Source: Myxococcales bacterium
GTDB taxonomy: Bacteria > Myxococcota_A > Bradymonadia > REDH01
Assembly (NCBI GenBank): GCA_020633625.1
Contig: JACKDJ010000020.1
Location: forward strand, 27,406 to 91,405
Length of the DNA: 64,000 bases
Direction of reading: 5' to 3'
The notes below the pieces were generated by a model that was not told the DNA's origin, made no database searches, and saw only the letters and a list, made by a program, of their open reading frames with translations. Every line of letters begins with the position of its first letter. The first letter of the stretch is position 1. Shown piece after piece: positions 17,848-28,957 of the stretch. The translations under genes and the position numbers were made by a program.

Positions 17848-19188
17848 TCAGCGCTCCCAGACGGGGGTCTCGTAGGTGCCGGACAGGATCTCGAACTGAG
17901 CCTGTCCATCAGAGGTCATCACGTAGAGGGCGCCGCCGGAGCCGCCCCGGGTCGAGGTGAACACGAGGTAGCGACCGTCGGGTGACCAGCTCGGGTGCTT
18001 GTTGTCGCCCTGGTCCTGCGTGAGCCGCTCGATGTAGTTGGTGCCGGGCTCGACGGTGAAGATGTCGAAGCGGTTCGCGCTGTCGCGGCCGGTGAAGGCG
18101 ATCCGGTCCCCGCTCGGCGACCAGTCGGGCTCCGTGTTGTAGGCGCCGGCGAAGGTCACGCGGTGCTGGTTGGAGCAGTCCGCGTTCATGACGAAGATCT
18201 GCGGCCCGCCGCTGCGGTCCGACGTGAAGGCGATCTGCGAGCCGTCGGGCGACCACGTGGGCGAGGTGTCTTCGGCGTCGTTGTCGGTGCAGCGTCGGAC
18301 GATGCTCTGACCCGTCGCGTCGAGGATGTAGATCTCGGAGTTGCCGTGCACCGTAAGCGTGATCGCGACCTCGCCGGACGGCGAGACGTCGGGGCCGCTG
18401 TTGATCCCGGGGCGGTCGGAGAAGACGCGCGCGTTGTTGTAGCCGACGAACACGTCCGGGTTCCCGTGCGCATACGACGTGTACATGACCTGCCCGCCGG
18501 CGCCCCAGCGGGGCAGCAGGTTGATCGTCGAGTTGTTGGTGATCGCCTCGACCCACGAGCCGTCCATGCCGGTCGCGTAGATCTGCTTCATGTTCGACGA
18601 GTTTCGCCCTGTGAAGGCGATCCGAGAGCCGAAGATCCCCGCCGAGCCGCTGTAGTACTCGATGACGAGGTTCACGAAGCGGTAGACCTCGCGCATCACT
18701 TGGTCGCGCCCGACCACGCCGCTGTCGTAGCCGATATCGATCTCGGCGTGCGAGTCGACGTTGTAGAGGCGGAAGTCGAGCGAGACCTGGTTGCCGGTCT
18801 CGCTGAACGCCGTCTTGATCAGCGCCGACGCGCCGACGTTGTACCAGCGCGTGAAGTCGATCGTCGACGCCACCATCCCCTCGTTCGACGCGTCGAAGTA
18901 GAAGCGGTCGGGACCGTAGACGTTGAAGAACCCGGAGATCTCGAGGCAGCGGCGGATTGTCTCGCCGATCTGCCCCCGAAGTCCGTTGGTGTCTGTCGGG
19001 CCGACGTCGTACGTGTCGGGGACGGCGATCGGGGTCAGGAAGCGCGTTCCGCCCGGCTGAACCGGCGGCAGGATGATCGTGCCGTCGGCCGGGGCCGCGT
19101 CGGTCTGTGCGTGCGCCGCTTGCGGCATGAGGCCGGCCGCGAGCAGGAGCGCGGCGGCCAGCAGGAACGTCTGCAGTCGTGCTTTCAT
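17848..19188 (-). CDS. tolB: Tol-Pal system protein TolB
   Basis: A periplasmic beta-propeller protein that links Pal to the inner-membrane Tol complex. The ATG at 19188 begins a Sec signal peptide (MKARLQTFLLAAALLLAAG...) cleaved after AHA. An N-terminal alpha/beta domain (about 30-190) is followed by TolB/PD40 blades with SPDG-type repeats such as SPTWSPDGSQIAFTSDRSG and HPSWSPDGRYLVFTSTR. 446 residues is normal. An upstream in-frame start at 19326 would destroy the signal peptide. It is preceded by a 173-bp gap after tolA and followed by pal after 2 bp. Confidence 0.93.
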   Translation of the reverse strand: MKARLQTFLLAAALLLAAGLMPQAAHAQTDAAPADGTIILPPVQPGGTRFLTPIAVPDTYDVGPTDTNGLRGQIGETIRRCLEISGFFNVYGPDRFYFDASNEGMVASTIDFTRWYNVGASALIKTAFSETGNQVSLDFRLYNVDSHAEIDIGYDSGVVGRDQVMREVYRFVNLVIEYYSGSAGIFGSRIAFTGRNSSNMKQIYATGMDGSWVEAITNNSTINLLPRWGAGGQVMYTSYAHGNPDVFVGYNNARVFSDRPGINSGPDVSPSGEVAITLTVHGNSEIYILDATGQSIVRRCTDNDAEDTSPTWSPDGSQIAFTSDRSGGPQIFVMNADCSNQHRVTFAGAYNTEPDWSPSGDRIAFTGRDSANRFDIFTVEPGTNYIERLTQDQGDNKHPSWSPDGRYLVFTSTRGGSGGALYVMTSDGQAQFEILSGTYETPVWER

Positions 19189-19361
19189 CGAATCTCTCGG
19201 TGGGGGCGCGGCGTGGGCGGCAGACGGAGGGTGGAGGTGGAACGCAGGCGTGACGCCGGGTACTCCCCACGCTGTCGTACACCTACACGATGCGCGACTC
19301 AAATTCGCGGCGGGCGCGCCGACCACGCCGGCGTGGCGGCGCGGCGACGGCGTGGCGGTCC

Positions 19362-20174
19362 TCAGCGGCCCGGGCGAACGGGGATCTGGAAGCCGTTGCG
19401 GATGACGGCCTCGCGCAGCTCCTCATTCGAAATCGACGAGAGGCGAAGGCGCTCGGAGCCGAGCCTGAACCGGTTGAGCATGGACTCGACGGCGCTGTCG
19501 AACGCCGGATTTCCGCTTCGGTTCACGAAGTCCCACGACACGACGCGACCCTCGGCGGTGACCCGCACGTTCACGTCGACGCGAAGTCGGGTGTACTCCT
19601 CTTCGGTGAGCGCCGCGGGTCGGCGGAGCGCACGGCTGAGCTGGTTCACGAGTCCCGCGAACTGGTTCGCCTGCGCCGATGCGGACAGGCTCGTGCCGCC
19701 CGCGAAGCCGTCGGGGCTGCCGATGCGCGGCCGGTTGTTCGTCGGACGGTTCGGGTTCGTCTCGCCTCGATCGCGCCGCTCGGGGAGGTCGCGGTTCGAC
19801 GGCTCCGGGTTGGGCCGGTTCTCTTCGCGTCGACGCTCGACGGGCGCGGGCTCGGGATGAAGGACGACCGTCTCCTGGTCGGGCGCCGCGGTCTCGGTCT
19901 CTGGCACCGGCGCCGGGTCGGGGTTGTCGTCGACCTCGGGCGCCTCTTCGGGGTTGGCGATCCAGGGCAGCTCCCCCTCGGTGGGCATGACGTCGCCGAG
20001 CATCAGGAGCTCGGCGCTGATCACTGGCGCGATGACGGGCGCGTCGGCGCTGTCGTCGTCTCCGAAGATGTTGGCCATGACGAGGAGACCGACGAACGCG
20101 GAGTGCGCGAAGAACGTCAGCGCGGCGCCGATGGCGATGCCGGTGCTGTCGGGGCGCTCTGCGACGGTGCTCAT
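19362..20174 (-). CDS. tolA: TolA/TonB-type energy-transducing protein
   Basis: A 270-residue protein with one N-terminal membrane helix (about 12-36), a periplasmic linker, and a C-terminal TonB/TolA-like domain (about 170-270) with a VRVTAEGRVVSWDF core and FDSAVESMLNRF. Position between tolR and tolB makes TolA the likely role. The linker is unusual for TolA: acidic and proline-rich first (about 60-110), then Arg/Asn/Pro-rich, rather than a long Ala/Lys/Glu helix. The protein is also shorter than E. coli TolA (421 residues). Confidence 0.85.
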   Translation of the reverse strand: MSTVAERPDSTGIAIGAALTFFAHSAFVGLLVMANIFGDDDSADAPVIAPVISAELLMLGDVMPTEGELPWIANPEEAPEVDDNPDPAPVPETETAAPDQETVVLHPEPAPVERRREENRPNPEPSNRDLPERRDRGETNPNRPTNNRPRIGSPDGFAGGTSLSASAQANQFAGLVNQLSRALRRPAALTEEEYTRLRVDVNVRVTAEGRVVSWDFVNRSGNPAFDSAVESMLNRFRLGSERLRLSSISNEELREAVIRNGFQIPVRPGR

Positions 20175-20184
20175 CGGGATCGGC

Positions 20185-20715
20185 TCACGGCGTCGGGGCA
20201 GTCGGAGCGGTGAGTAGCTCGGGGTTGGTCACCATTCCGACGTTGGTAACGCCAGACATGCGGATTCGGTTCATCGCGCCGACGACAAAGCCGTACGGGA
20301 TGCGGGTGTCGGCCAGCAGGTAGAGCGACTCCTGCTCCTGCAGGCGGGGGTTCGTGCCGAGCTTGGCCTGGAGCTCGGCGAAGCAGGGCTCCCAGGCGTC
20401 GGGCCAGAGGTTCGAGTCGGTGATGCCGACGGTGCCGCTGCAGTCGGTGATCGTGTCGCTCCCGAGGGTAATGCGCAGGCTCGCGTCGATCGTGAGGATG
20501 AGCTTGTCGGTGTTGGCGAGGTCGACGGTGGTCGGGTTCTCGCGCGTGACCGGGAGGTTGAGGTCGACGAGCCGCTCGGACTCGTCCTTCACGATCAGCG
20601 GGGTCGAGACCATGAAGATGATGAGGAGCACCAACATGACGTCGACGAGGGGCGTCACGTTGATGTCGGAGATCGCTTTCTTTCGTCCGGCGCCGCCGCC
20701 GACCGACATGCCCAT
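20185..20715 (-). CDS. tolR: ExbD/TolR-type proton channel subunit
   Basis: An inner-membrane partner of TolQ. The N-terminus carries ISDINVTPLVDVMLVLLIIF, in which the Asp entering the single membrane helix is the conserved proton-conducting residue. The 176-residue length exceeds E. coli TolR (142) because of extra periplasmic sequence with two cysteines (in TITDCSG and WEPCFAEL) that could form a disulfide. Its stop is 10 bp from the tolA start and its start 16 bp from the tolQ stop. Confidence 0.93.
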   Translation of the reverse strand: MGMSVGGGAGRKKAISDINVTPLVDVMLVLLIIFMVSTPLIVKDESERLVDLNLPVTRENPTTVDLANTDKLILTIDASLRITLGSDTITDCSGTVGITDSNLWPDAWEPCFAELQAKLGTNPRLQEQESLYLLADTRIPYGFVVGAMNRIRMSGVTNVGMVTNPELLTAPTAPTP

Positions 20716-20731
20716 GGTGGCTCCGGCGGTG

Positions 20732-21463
20732 CTACTTGAAGAAGTGGCGCTTCACGATGTTCAGGAAGTCGTTGGAGAAGTTCTCCATGTCGACCGACAG
20801 CGTGTGGATGCGGGCGTTGAGGAAGTTGTAGGCGACGACGGCGGGGATGGCCGCCATGAGGCCGATGGCCGTCGCGATGAGCGCTTCGGCGATCGGGCCG
20901 GCGACGACGTCGATCGAGGTCTGGCCTGCCTCGGCGCCGTGCAGGTTCATGAACGCGATCATGATGCCCCAGACGGTGCCGAACAGGCCGACGAACGGCG
21001 CGGTAGAGCCGACGGTGGCGAGGAACGGGGTGAGCTGCTCGAGCTTCGCGGTCTCGGTCGACATGGCGCGGCGGAGGGCGCGCTCGACGTTCTCGGTGCC
21101 GCCGAGCTGCGTGCTCATCGTCGACTCCGACTCCTGGGCGCGAAGCTTGCGGAGCTCGACGTAGCCCGCCTGAAAGACCTGGCTGACGGGCGACTGCGAG
21201 AGCCGCTCGGCCTGCGCGAAGATCTCGTCGAACTTCTTCGACATCCAGAACACGTCCTGGAACAGCCGCGACTGCGCTTCGGCGCGCCGAATGCCGACGT
21301 ACTTGTAGCCGATGATGAACCACGACACGACCGAGGCCGCGACGAGGATGAGCAGGACGAAGAGGACCATCCCCGACGCCTGCGAGATCAGCGACAGGAT
21401 GGACGTCGGAGCCGTCGGCTCCTCGGTCTGCGCAACCACCAGGTCGACCCAGCTCACGTTCAT
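20732..21463 (-). CDS. tolQ: ExbB/TolQ-type proton channel subunit
   Basis: The channel-forming inner-membrane component of the Tol motor. The 243-residue protein has an N-terminal helix (about 27-55), the conserved cytoplasmic region, and the C-terminal paired helices LTPFLATVGSTAPFVGLFGT and ALIATAIGLMAAIPAVVAYN typical of MotA/TolQ/ExbB. It is the first gene of the minus-strand tolQ-tolR-tolA-tolB-pal-ppx unit. ybgC and cpoB, often part of this operon, are absent here. Confidence 0.94.
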   Translation of the reverse strand: MNVSWVDLVVAQTEEPTAPTSILSLISQASGMVLFVLLILVAASVVSWFIIGYKYVGIRRAEAQSRLFQDVFWMSKKFDEIFAQAERLSQSPVSQVFQAGYVELRKLRAQESESTMSTQLGGTENVERALRRAMSTETAKLEQLTPFLATVGSTAPFVGLFGTVWGIMIAFMNLHGAEAGQTSIDVVAGPIAEALIATAIGLMAAIPAVVAYNFLNARIHTLSVDMENFSNDFLNIVKRHFFK

Positions 21464-21515
21464 CCGAAGCGCTCCGTCGGTTCCGGTCCGTGGGCGAGCT
21501 CGCCCTCGCGCGGCC

Positions 21516-21542
21516 TTACTACGCCGAGGGCTGCCCGGTCAA
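21516..21542 (-). promoter_or_regulatory. Possible promoter upstream of tolQ
   Basis: On the minus strand TTGACC (21542-21537) is followed after 15 bases by TAGTAA (21521-21516), 53 bp before the tolQ ATG. Spacing is short but tolerable. The 226-bp gap 21464-21689 otherwise shows nothing I recognise. Confidence 0.3.
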
Positions 21543-21689
21543 GAACGGCGAGATTCGGTAAACGCTTGTATTTCAGGGATATAGCAGCGGGTGACCGGGA
21601 GGACTCCGGCGGCGGAGGCGGCCATCCGCCCGCGACGCATGCACGGCATCGCCCTTACATCGTGAGGGGGGGCGGGCGTTTGGTAGCGG

Positions 21690-22847
21690 CTACCGCGCCC
21701 CAACCAACGCCAACTGCAGCCCCGCCCAGACGCGGGTGAATGCGCCCTGCTCTACTCGAAGATCAACGCCGACGCGCCCTCGCGGGACTATGCCCAGACG
21801 CCCCGAGAGGACGCCTAGCGCCGGCGTGATGCTGCCCGCCAGGGAGTCGTGGCGGTGGGCGTAGCCGAGGCCCACATACACGCCTACGTTCGCGTCGAAG
21901 CCGAGCTCCGTCTCTACCGGGAGGGTGAACGTCCGCTGGTCGCCCTCGAACCGGTGGCCGAAGGCGTCGAAGAATGCGTAGTCGAGGGCGGCAGAGGTCG
22001 CCAGCCGCCACTGGAGCCCGCGCAGCGCCGCGACCAGGTCGCCGGCGTCTAGCAGCAGGACCGTGTCGGCGGCGACTTGTGTGCGGCCGGTTCCACCCGA
22101 TGCCTCGTGCTCGTCGAAGCCGGATGCGCCCACCTGAACATACGAGACGCCGAGGTGCCCGACCGGGGCCCGGTAGCCGCCCCCGACCCCGATCCGGCGG
22201 TAGTTCAGGTCGAAGCCGGCCTCGACGAACGGCAACACCGTCCAGCGTGTGCTCACGATCGGCACCCGGACGACGCCGAGGCTGGTCACCGGGAGACCGC
22301 GGGCCGCTAGCGCCGTGAAGTAGACCTCGGCCGAGACGCCGGGGAGTTCGTGTGTGTTTGGCGGCAAGCGCACGCCGGTTCCTTTGAACGCGCCAACGAC
22401 GTCGGCGAACCAGGCCGCGACGTAGGCGCTGGCGGCTGCGGCCGCGAGCGCGCCACCTGCCTCGCGCGCCGCCTCGTTCCTCGAGCCCGCGCCGCGCAGC
22501 AGCAGCCCCGCCGCGAGCCCCGCGCCAGAGGTAGCCTGCGCCAGCGTCAGACGACGAGCGGTCTCTCGCTCTCCCGCCGACCAGTGGCCCACCCCGGTCC
22601 AGACTGGTCCCAGTGACAGGGCGAGAAAGCCAGCGCCGAGGTGGCCCGGGGTCGCTCGCTCCTCGTCGAACTCCCACCCATCGGCGCTGAGCGCCTCGTC
22701 GGACTCCGCGCCGGGGTCGCGAGCCTGCGCCCTGATCGCGCCTGGGGCCAGCCCGAGGGCGACCGCGACGGCTAACGCGCTACTCCAGCGCAACGAACCG
22801 CCCGCCGCGCACCGTCGCGAGGTGCGGCGCCGCGACAGGATTGCCAT
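21690..22847 (-). CDS. Predicted exported outer-membrane protein, unrecognised
   Basis: I do not recognise the family. A TTG at 22793 would give a clean signal peptide (WSSALAVAVALGLAPG, cleaved after AIRAQA) and overlap the upstream gene by 14 nt; the ATG at 22847 adds 18 Arg-rich residues. The N-terminal third has Ala/Gly-rich possibly membrane-associated helices, and residues about 180-385 alternate polar and hydrophobic residues in short Gly/Tyr-rich strands (VGVYVGLGYAHRHDSLAG, ending VWAGLQLALVGAR), as in an outer-membrane beta barrel. Its start overlaps the upstream LpoA-like gene, suggesting joint expression. Confidence 0.65.
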   Translation of the reverse strand: MAILSRRRTSRRCAAGGSLRWSSALAVAVALGLAPGAIRAQARDPGAESDEALSADGWEFDEERATPGHLGAGFLALSLGPVWTGVGHWSAGERETARRLTLAQATSGAGLAAGLLLRGAGSRNEAAREAGGALAAAAASAYVAAWFADVVGAFKGTGVRLPPNTHELPGVSAEVYFTALAARGLPVTSLGVVRVPIVSTRWTVLPFVEAGFDLNYRRIGVGGGYRAPVGHLGVSYVQVGASGFDEHEASGGTGRTQVAADTVLLLDAGDLVAALRGLQWRLATSAALDYAFFDAFGHRFEGDQRTFTLPVETELGFDANVGVYVGLGYAHRHDSLAGSITPALGVLSGRLGIVPRGRVGVDLRVEQGAFTRVWAGLQLALVGAR

Positions 22848-24738
22848 CGCGGTCGAACGCGACCGGGCTCACGACCCCTCCGCGGCCAGTTGTGTGGAGC
22901 TCGCGCGCCACCGCCGTCGAAGTGTCGAGCCGCGCGTCGACGAGCAGCCCACGCACACGCTGGGCCGCGTCGAACGCGAACGCCTCAACCGTTCCCGCCG
23001 ACCGGCCGAACGTGAACTCGAACCGGTCGGCAAACTCGCGTGCGTCGCCTGCGGCCAACTCCGAGTCGAACCAGTAGGGGATGATCGCTCCGTCCAGATA
23101 CCGCGACGAGTTCAAGAGCAGCGTCTCCGTCATCGCGAAGCTGTTGAGAACCACTTCGACGCGCCGCGCGAGCCCCGCGCCAGGGGCGCCAATCTCGGCC
23201 GCCGCCAGGTGTGCGACCGCCGCCGCCGCCTGCGCGTCTGCCAGCGCCAGCACCACGACGTCGGCGCGCGTCGAGACGACGCGGCGCGCGAGCGCGTCGA
23301 GCTGCTCGGCGTCGTAGCCAGACTCCGCGCTGCGCGGGTCGTACGACGCCCGCTCGACGACCGTCGCACCGGCGTCCTGTGCCGCCTGCGCCGCTCCCTC
23401 CGCGAACGCGCCGAGGTACTCGGCGGCGCCCCCATCGTCGATGACGAAGACGCGCGCCGCTCCGCGCTCCAGCGGGCCTCCGATCGCGACGCGCGCCTCT
23501 GCGCCGGCGTCGATCATCCAGCGGAACGTGTCTCCCCGCGACGATGTGAACGACGACGGCGACAGCGTGATCAGCGGCACGTGAACGTCGGCTGCCACGC
23601 GCCGCGCCTGCTCGGCGAGGTTCGACTCGATGGGGCCGATGATGGCCGCTACGCCCAGGTCGGCGAGCTCGCGCACCGCGTTCTCCGCGCCTTCTGGGGT
23701 GCCGAACGTGTCGCGGATGACGGCGGTGGAGCGACCCTCGCGGTCTTCGAACGACCGCTGCGCGAGCAGGACCGCGCCCAGCGCAGCGCGGCCAGCGCGG
23801 CGGTTGGGTCCAGACAGGCTAAGGACCACTCCGTAGCGCAAGGCGGCGCCCGCCGTGGCGTCGTCGAGTCCGTCGAGGGCCGCCGACACGCGATCGCCGA
23901 GCCCGAGCTCGTCGGCGCTCGGCGACGCCTCCATCAGCGCGTTGCGAGCGTCTTCCGTGCGGGACTCGGCGACGAGCGCGGCGGAGTAGGCTTCGGCGGT
24001 CGTCGCCGCCGGGAACCCGCCCTCGCGCGCGAGACCCGCGAGCTCGCGCTCCGTAAGCAACCATTGGACGTCGGCGGCGCGCTCCACCGCGTATTGTCGC
24101 AGCGTCGGATCCCCGGTGGCGGCGACCAACCCGAGGTCGCCGAACGCGTCGGCGACGTCGCCGCTCGTCAGGCGCGACTCGGCGAGGAGCGAAGCCAGCA
24201 GCGGCGCGTCGCCCGGCGCGACCCACTCGACGGCCACGCGGATGTCGGGCGCGATCGCGCGCGCGGCCGAGATGCGGACGTGCGCGGCTGCGAGGTCCCC
24301 GCGAAGCGCCTCGACGAAGCCGAGGTAGAGGCCCGCCGCGTCGCGCGCCGCCGCGCCATCCGGATGGTCGACCAGCGACTGGAAGGTCGCGCTCGCACCA
24401 GGCAGATCCCCAAGCTCGGACAGACACCGCCCGACGTACAGCTCCGCACGCACCGCGTTGGGGTCGGTCGGGAACTCGGCGCCGAAGAGGCGAAACGCCT
24501 CGAGGGCAGACTCGGTGCGGCCGGAAGCGAAGAGCTCGGTCGCTTCGACGAACCGCCGGTTGGCGTCGCCGTCGTTGCTCGCCGGAGCGGGCGGACCGAC
24601 CTCTACCCAGGTCGGGTCGGGCCGCGTCTGCCCGCCGCACGAGACGAGGGCGACCGCGAACGCGGCCACTGCGGCCGTCAGGCGCGGCGAGGTCCCCCGC
24701 GAACGAGGTGGGCGAGTTGCTGAGAGGTCGCGGGTCAT
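22780..24738 (-). CDS. LpoA/LppC-like lipoprotein: TPR region plus periplasmic-binding fold
   Basis: A 652-residue lipoprotein with Cys34 (ALVSCGG) as likely lipidation site. Residues about 60-250 are TPR-like helices and residues about 300-652 a type I periplasmic-binding domain (YGVVLSLSGPNRRAGRAALG, AAIIGPIESNLAEQARRVA, VPLITLSPSS). This architecture matches LpoA, the outer-membrane activator of penicillin-binding protein 1A, and LivK-like receptors. The TPR plus lipid anchor favours an LpoA-like role in peptidoglycan synthesis, but a ligand-binding function is possible. The frame overlaps the downstream barrel-like gene. Confidence 0.75.
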   Translation of the reverse strand: MTRDLSATRPPRSRGTSPRLTAAVAAFAVALVSCGGQTRPDPTWVEVGPPAPASNDGDANRRFVEATELFASGRTESALEAFRLFGAEFPTDPNAVRAELYVGRCLSELGDLPGASATFQSLVDHPDGAAARDAAGLYLGFVEALRGDLAAAHVRISAARAIAPDIRVAVEWVAPGDAPLLASLLAESRLTSGDVADAFGDLGLVAATGDPTLRQYAVERAADVQWLLTERELAGLAREGGFPAATTAEAYSAALVAESRTEDARNALMEASPSADELGLGDRVSAALDGLDDATAGAALRYGVVLSLSGPNRRAGRAALGAVLLAQRSFEDREGRSTAVIRDTFGTPEGAENAVRELADLGVAAIIGPIESNLAEQARRVAADVHVPLITLSPSSFTSSRGDTFRWMIDAGAEARVAIGGPLERGAARVFVIDDGGAAEYLGAFAEGAAQAAQDAGATVVERASYDPRSAESGYDAEQLDALARRVVSTRADVVVLALADAQAAAAVAHLAAAEIGAPGAGLARRVEVVLNSFAMTETLLLNSSRYLDGAIIPYWFDSELAAGDAREFADRFEFTFGRSAGTVEAFAFDAAQRVRGLLVDARLDTSTAVARELHTTGRGGVVSPVAFDRDGNPVAAPHLATVRGGRFVALE

Positions 24739-24787
24739 CGAGGCGCGAGGCTAGCGACGCGCACACGCGCGTTCAAGCGAGGCCGAC

Positions 24788-27355
<2,568 letters not shown>

Positions 27356-27495
27356 GGTTGGCTCGACGAGTGAGAAGGCGCCGCCACTCTAGCACACCCG
27401 CGCTCGGCGCGCGCGGAGGTTGCACGCGATCGCGCCCACCGCTAGGACGGCGCGGTCGGCGGCTCGGCGGCGTCGACGGTCCACCCTGGCGGTTC

Positions 27496-28092
27496 GTGAC
27501 ACGGCACAAGTCCCAAGACGAGCGGCGCGCACAGATCCTGGCGGCGGCACGGCGGTGCTTCATCCGGACCGGCTATGCTCACACGCGCGTCGACGACATC
27601 GCTGCCGAAGCGGGGCTGTCGAAGGGCGGCGTGTACTTTCACTTCCCGTCGAAGCGCGAGATCTTCGACGCGCTTTACGCCGAGCAGCAGGGGCGAACCG
27701 CCGCGGTGATCGGCGAGGCTGCGGCACCCTCGGAGAGCGCCACCGAGCGGCTGGCGCGCCTCGGCGCCGCGCTCGTGCAGAATTTCGGCTCCGACGACAA
27801 CGACCATGGCAAGTTCCTGATCGTTCTCGCCGAGATGGGTATCCGCGAGCCGGACGTGCTCGCGCAGGTCGCGTCGGCACACTGGCGCTACGTCGACGTG
27901 CTGGCGAAGGCGATCGACGACGGGACGAAGTCGGGCGAGCTTCGCGCCGTCGACCCGAAACTGGTGGCGCTGTGCCTGAAGCTGATGGTCGACGGTGTCG
28001 AGCAGGCGCTGGCGCTCGGCTACGAGTTCGACCGCGACGCGTTCGTCGCGAGCAGCCTCGACCTGCTCTTCAACGGGCTGCGGGCTCGGTAG
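27496..28092 (+). CDS. TetR family transcriptional regulator
   Basis: 198 residues from the GTG at 27496. The N-terminal helix-turn-helix is classical: RRAQILAAARRCFIRTGYAHTR split around ARR, then VDDIAAEAGLSKGGVYFHFPSKREIF. The C-terminal ligand domain is of the TetR_C type seen in FadR/AcrR relatives. It is divergent from the MopE-type lipoprotein gene and converges on mscS, overlapping its 3' end by 23 bp. Target and effector are unknown; the divergent neighbour or itself are the obvious candidates. The open frame upstream of the GTG is low-complexity and was excluded. Confidence 0.88.
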   Translation: MTRHKSQDERRAQILAAARRCFIRTGYAHTRVDDIAAEAGLSKGGVYFHFPSKREIFDALYAEQQGRTAAVIGEAAAPSESATERLARLGAALVQNFGSDDNDHGKFLIVLAEMGIREPDVLAQVASAHWRYVDVLAKAIDDGTKSGELRAVDPKLVALCLKLMVDGVEQALALGYEFDRDAFVASSLDLLFNGLRAR

Positions 28093-28957
28093 ATTCGCCC
28101 GGGTCGGCGGGCCTCTTCGGCGCGAGCCCAACCGAAGCGGCGTCGACGATGACGCGCACCGGATACGGCGCTGTGAACCCGTCGCCATAGACGCGTCGCT
28201 GGATCTCCTCGAGGACGGAGCTCTTCATCTCGAGGAAGTTCTCGCGGGCGGCCCAGACGGAGAACTGCACGGCGACCGACGACTCCTCGAACGCGTCGAC
28301 GAAGACCATAGGGGTTGGCTCGTCGAGGCAGAGCGGGTTCTCGGAGGCGAGCGCGAACAGCGCCTCGCGTAGCGGTGCGACCGCGGCTCCGTACGGGACG
28401 TTCAGGCGCACGTCGAGCCGCCGGATGGGGAAGTGGCTAACGTTGGTGATTTGCGACTTGAGGAGCGTCTCGTTGGGGATCCGGACGAGCAAGTTGTCGA
28501 AGGTGCGGAGCTTCACGGAGAGCAGGTCGATGCTCACGACCTCGCCGGCGATGCCCTCGACCCGGATCGCGTCTCCCACGCGGAACGGCTGCTCCGCGAG
28601 GAGAAACACCCCGGAGATCACGTTCGAGGCCGACGTCTGCGAGGCAAAGCCGATCGCCACGGTCGCGATGCCGGCGGTCCCGACGAGGACGCTCGCGTCG
28701 ACGCCGGCCTGGTGGAGCGCGACCATCGTCGTGACCGTGCCCAGCACCGCGAACACGAGGCGATCCGCTACAAGCCCGGCCTGCGCGCTGCGGGCGCGCC
28801 GAAACGCGCGTCCGGTTCCAGTCGCGACGAGCCGCGCGATCGCGAAGCCGAAGACGAAGACGGCGAGCGCGGTCAGCAGCGCGACGCCGCTGGTCGACGG
28901 CTCTCCGGTGGCCGACGCGAGCAACGGAGCGGCGGCGGCTGTCAGACCCCCGCTCAT
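28070..28957 (-). CDS. MscS family mechanosensitive channel
   Basis: A small-conductance mechanosensitive channel protein of 295 residues. It has an N-terminal membrane helix (about 22-45), a second helix, the pore helix region GTAGIATVAIGFASQTSASN, and the beta domain with PFRVGDAIRVEGIAGEVVSI, VRIPNETLLKSQITN. The ATG at 28957 overlaps the DUF432 stop by 4 nt (ATGA), fixing the start; longer in-frame sequence upstream is DUF432 read out of frame. The coupling suggests the two proteins work together. Confidence 0.92.
   Translation of the reverse strand: MSGGLTAAAAPLLASATGEPSTSGVALLTALAVFVFGFAIARLVATGTGRAFRRARSAQAGLVADRLVFAVLGTVTTMVALHQAGVDASVLVGTAGIATVAIGFASQTSASNVISGVFLLAEQPFRVGDAIRVEGIAGEVVSIDLLSVKLRTFDNLLVRIPNETLLKSQITNVSHFPIRRLDVRLNVPYGAAVAPLREALFALASENPLCLDEPTPMVFVDAFEESSVAVQFSVWAARENFLEMKSSVLEEIQRRVYGDGFTAPYPVRVIVDAASVGLAPKRPADPGESTEPAAR

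Noticed and set aside
17995..19860. Plus-strand open frame opposite tolB and tolA
   Set aside because: It spans two well-identified minus-strand genes and an intergenic gap, and its product is Arg/Val-rich without homology.
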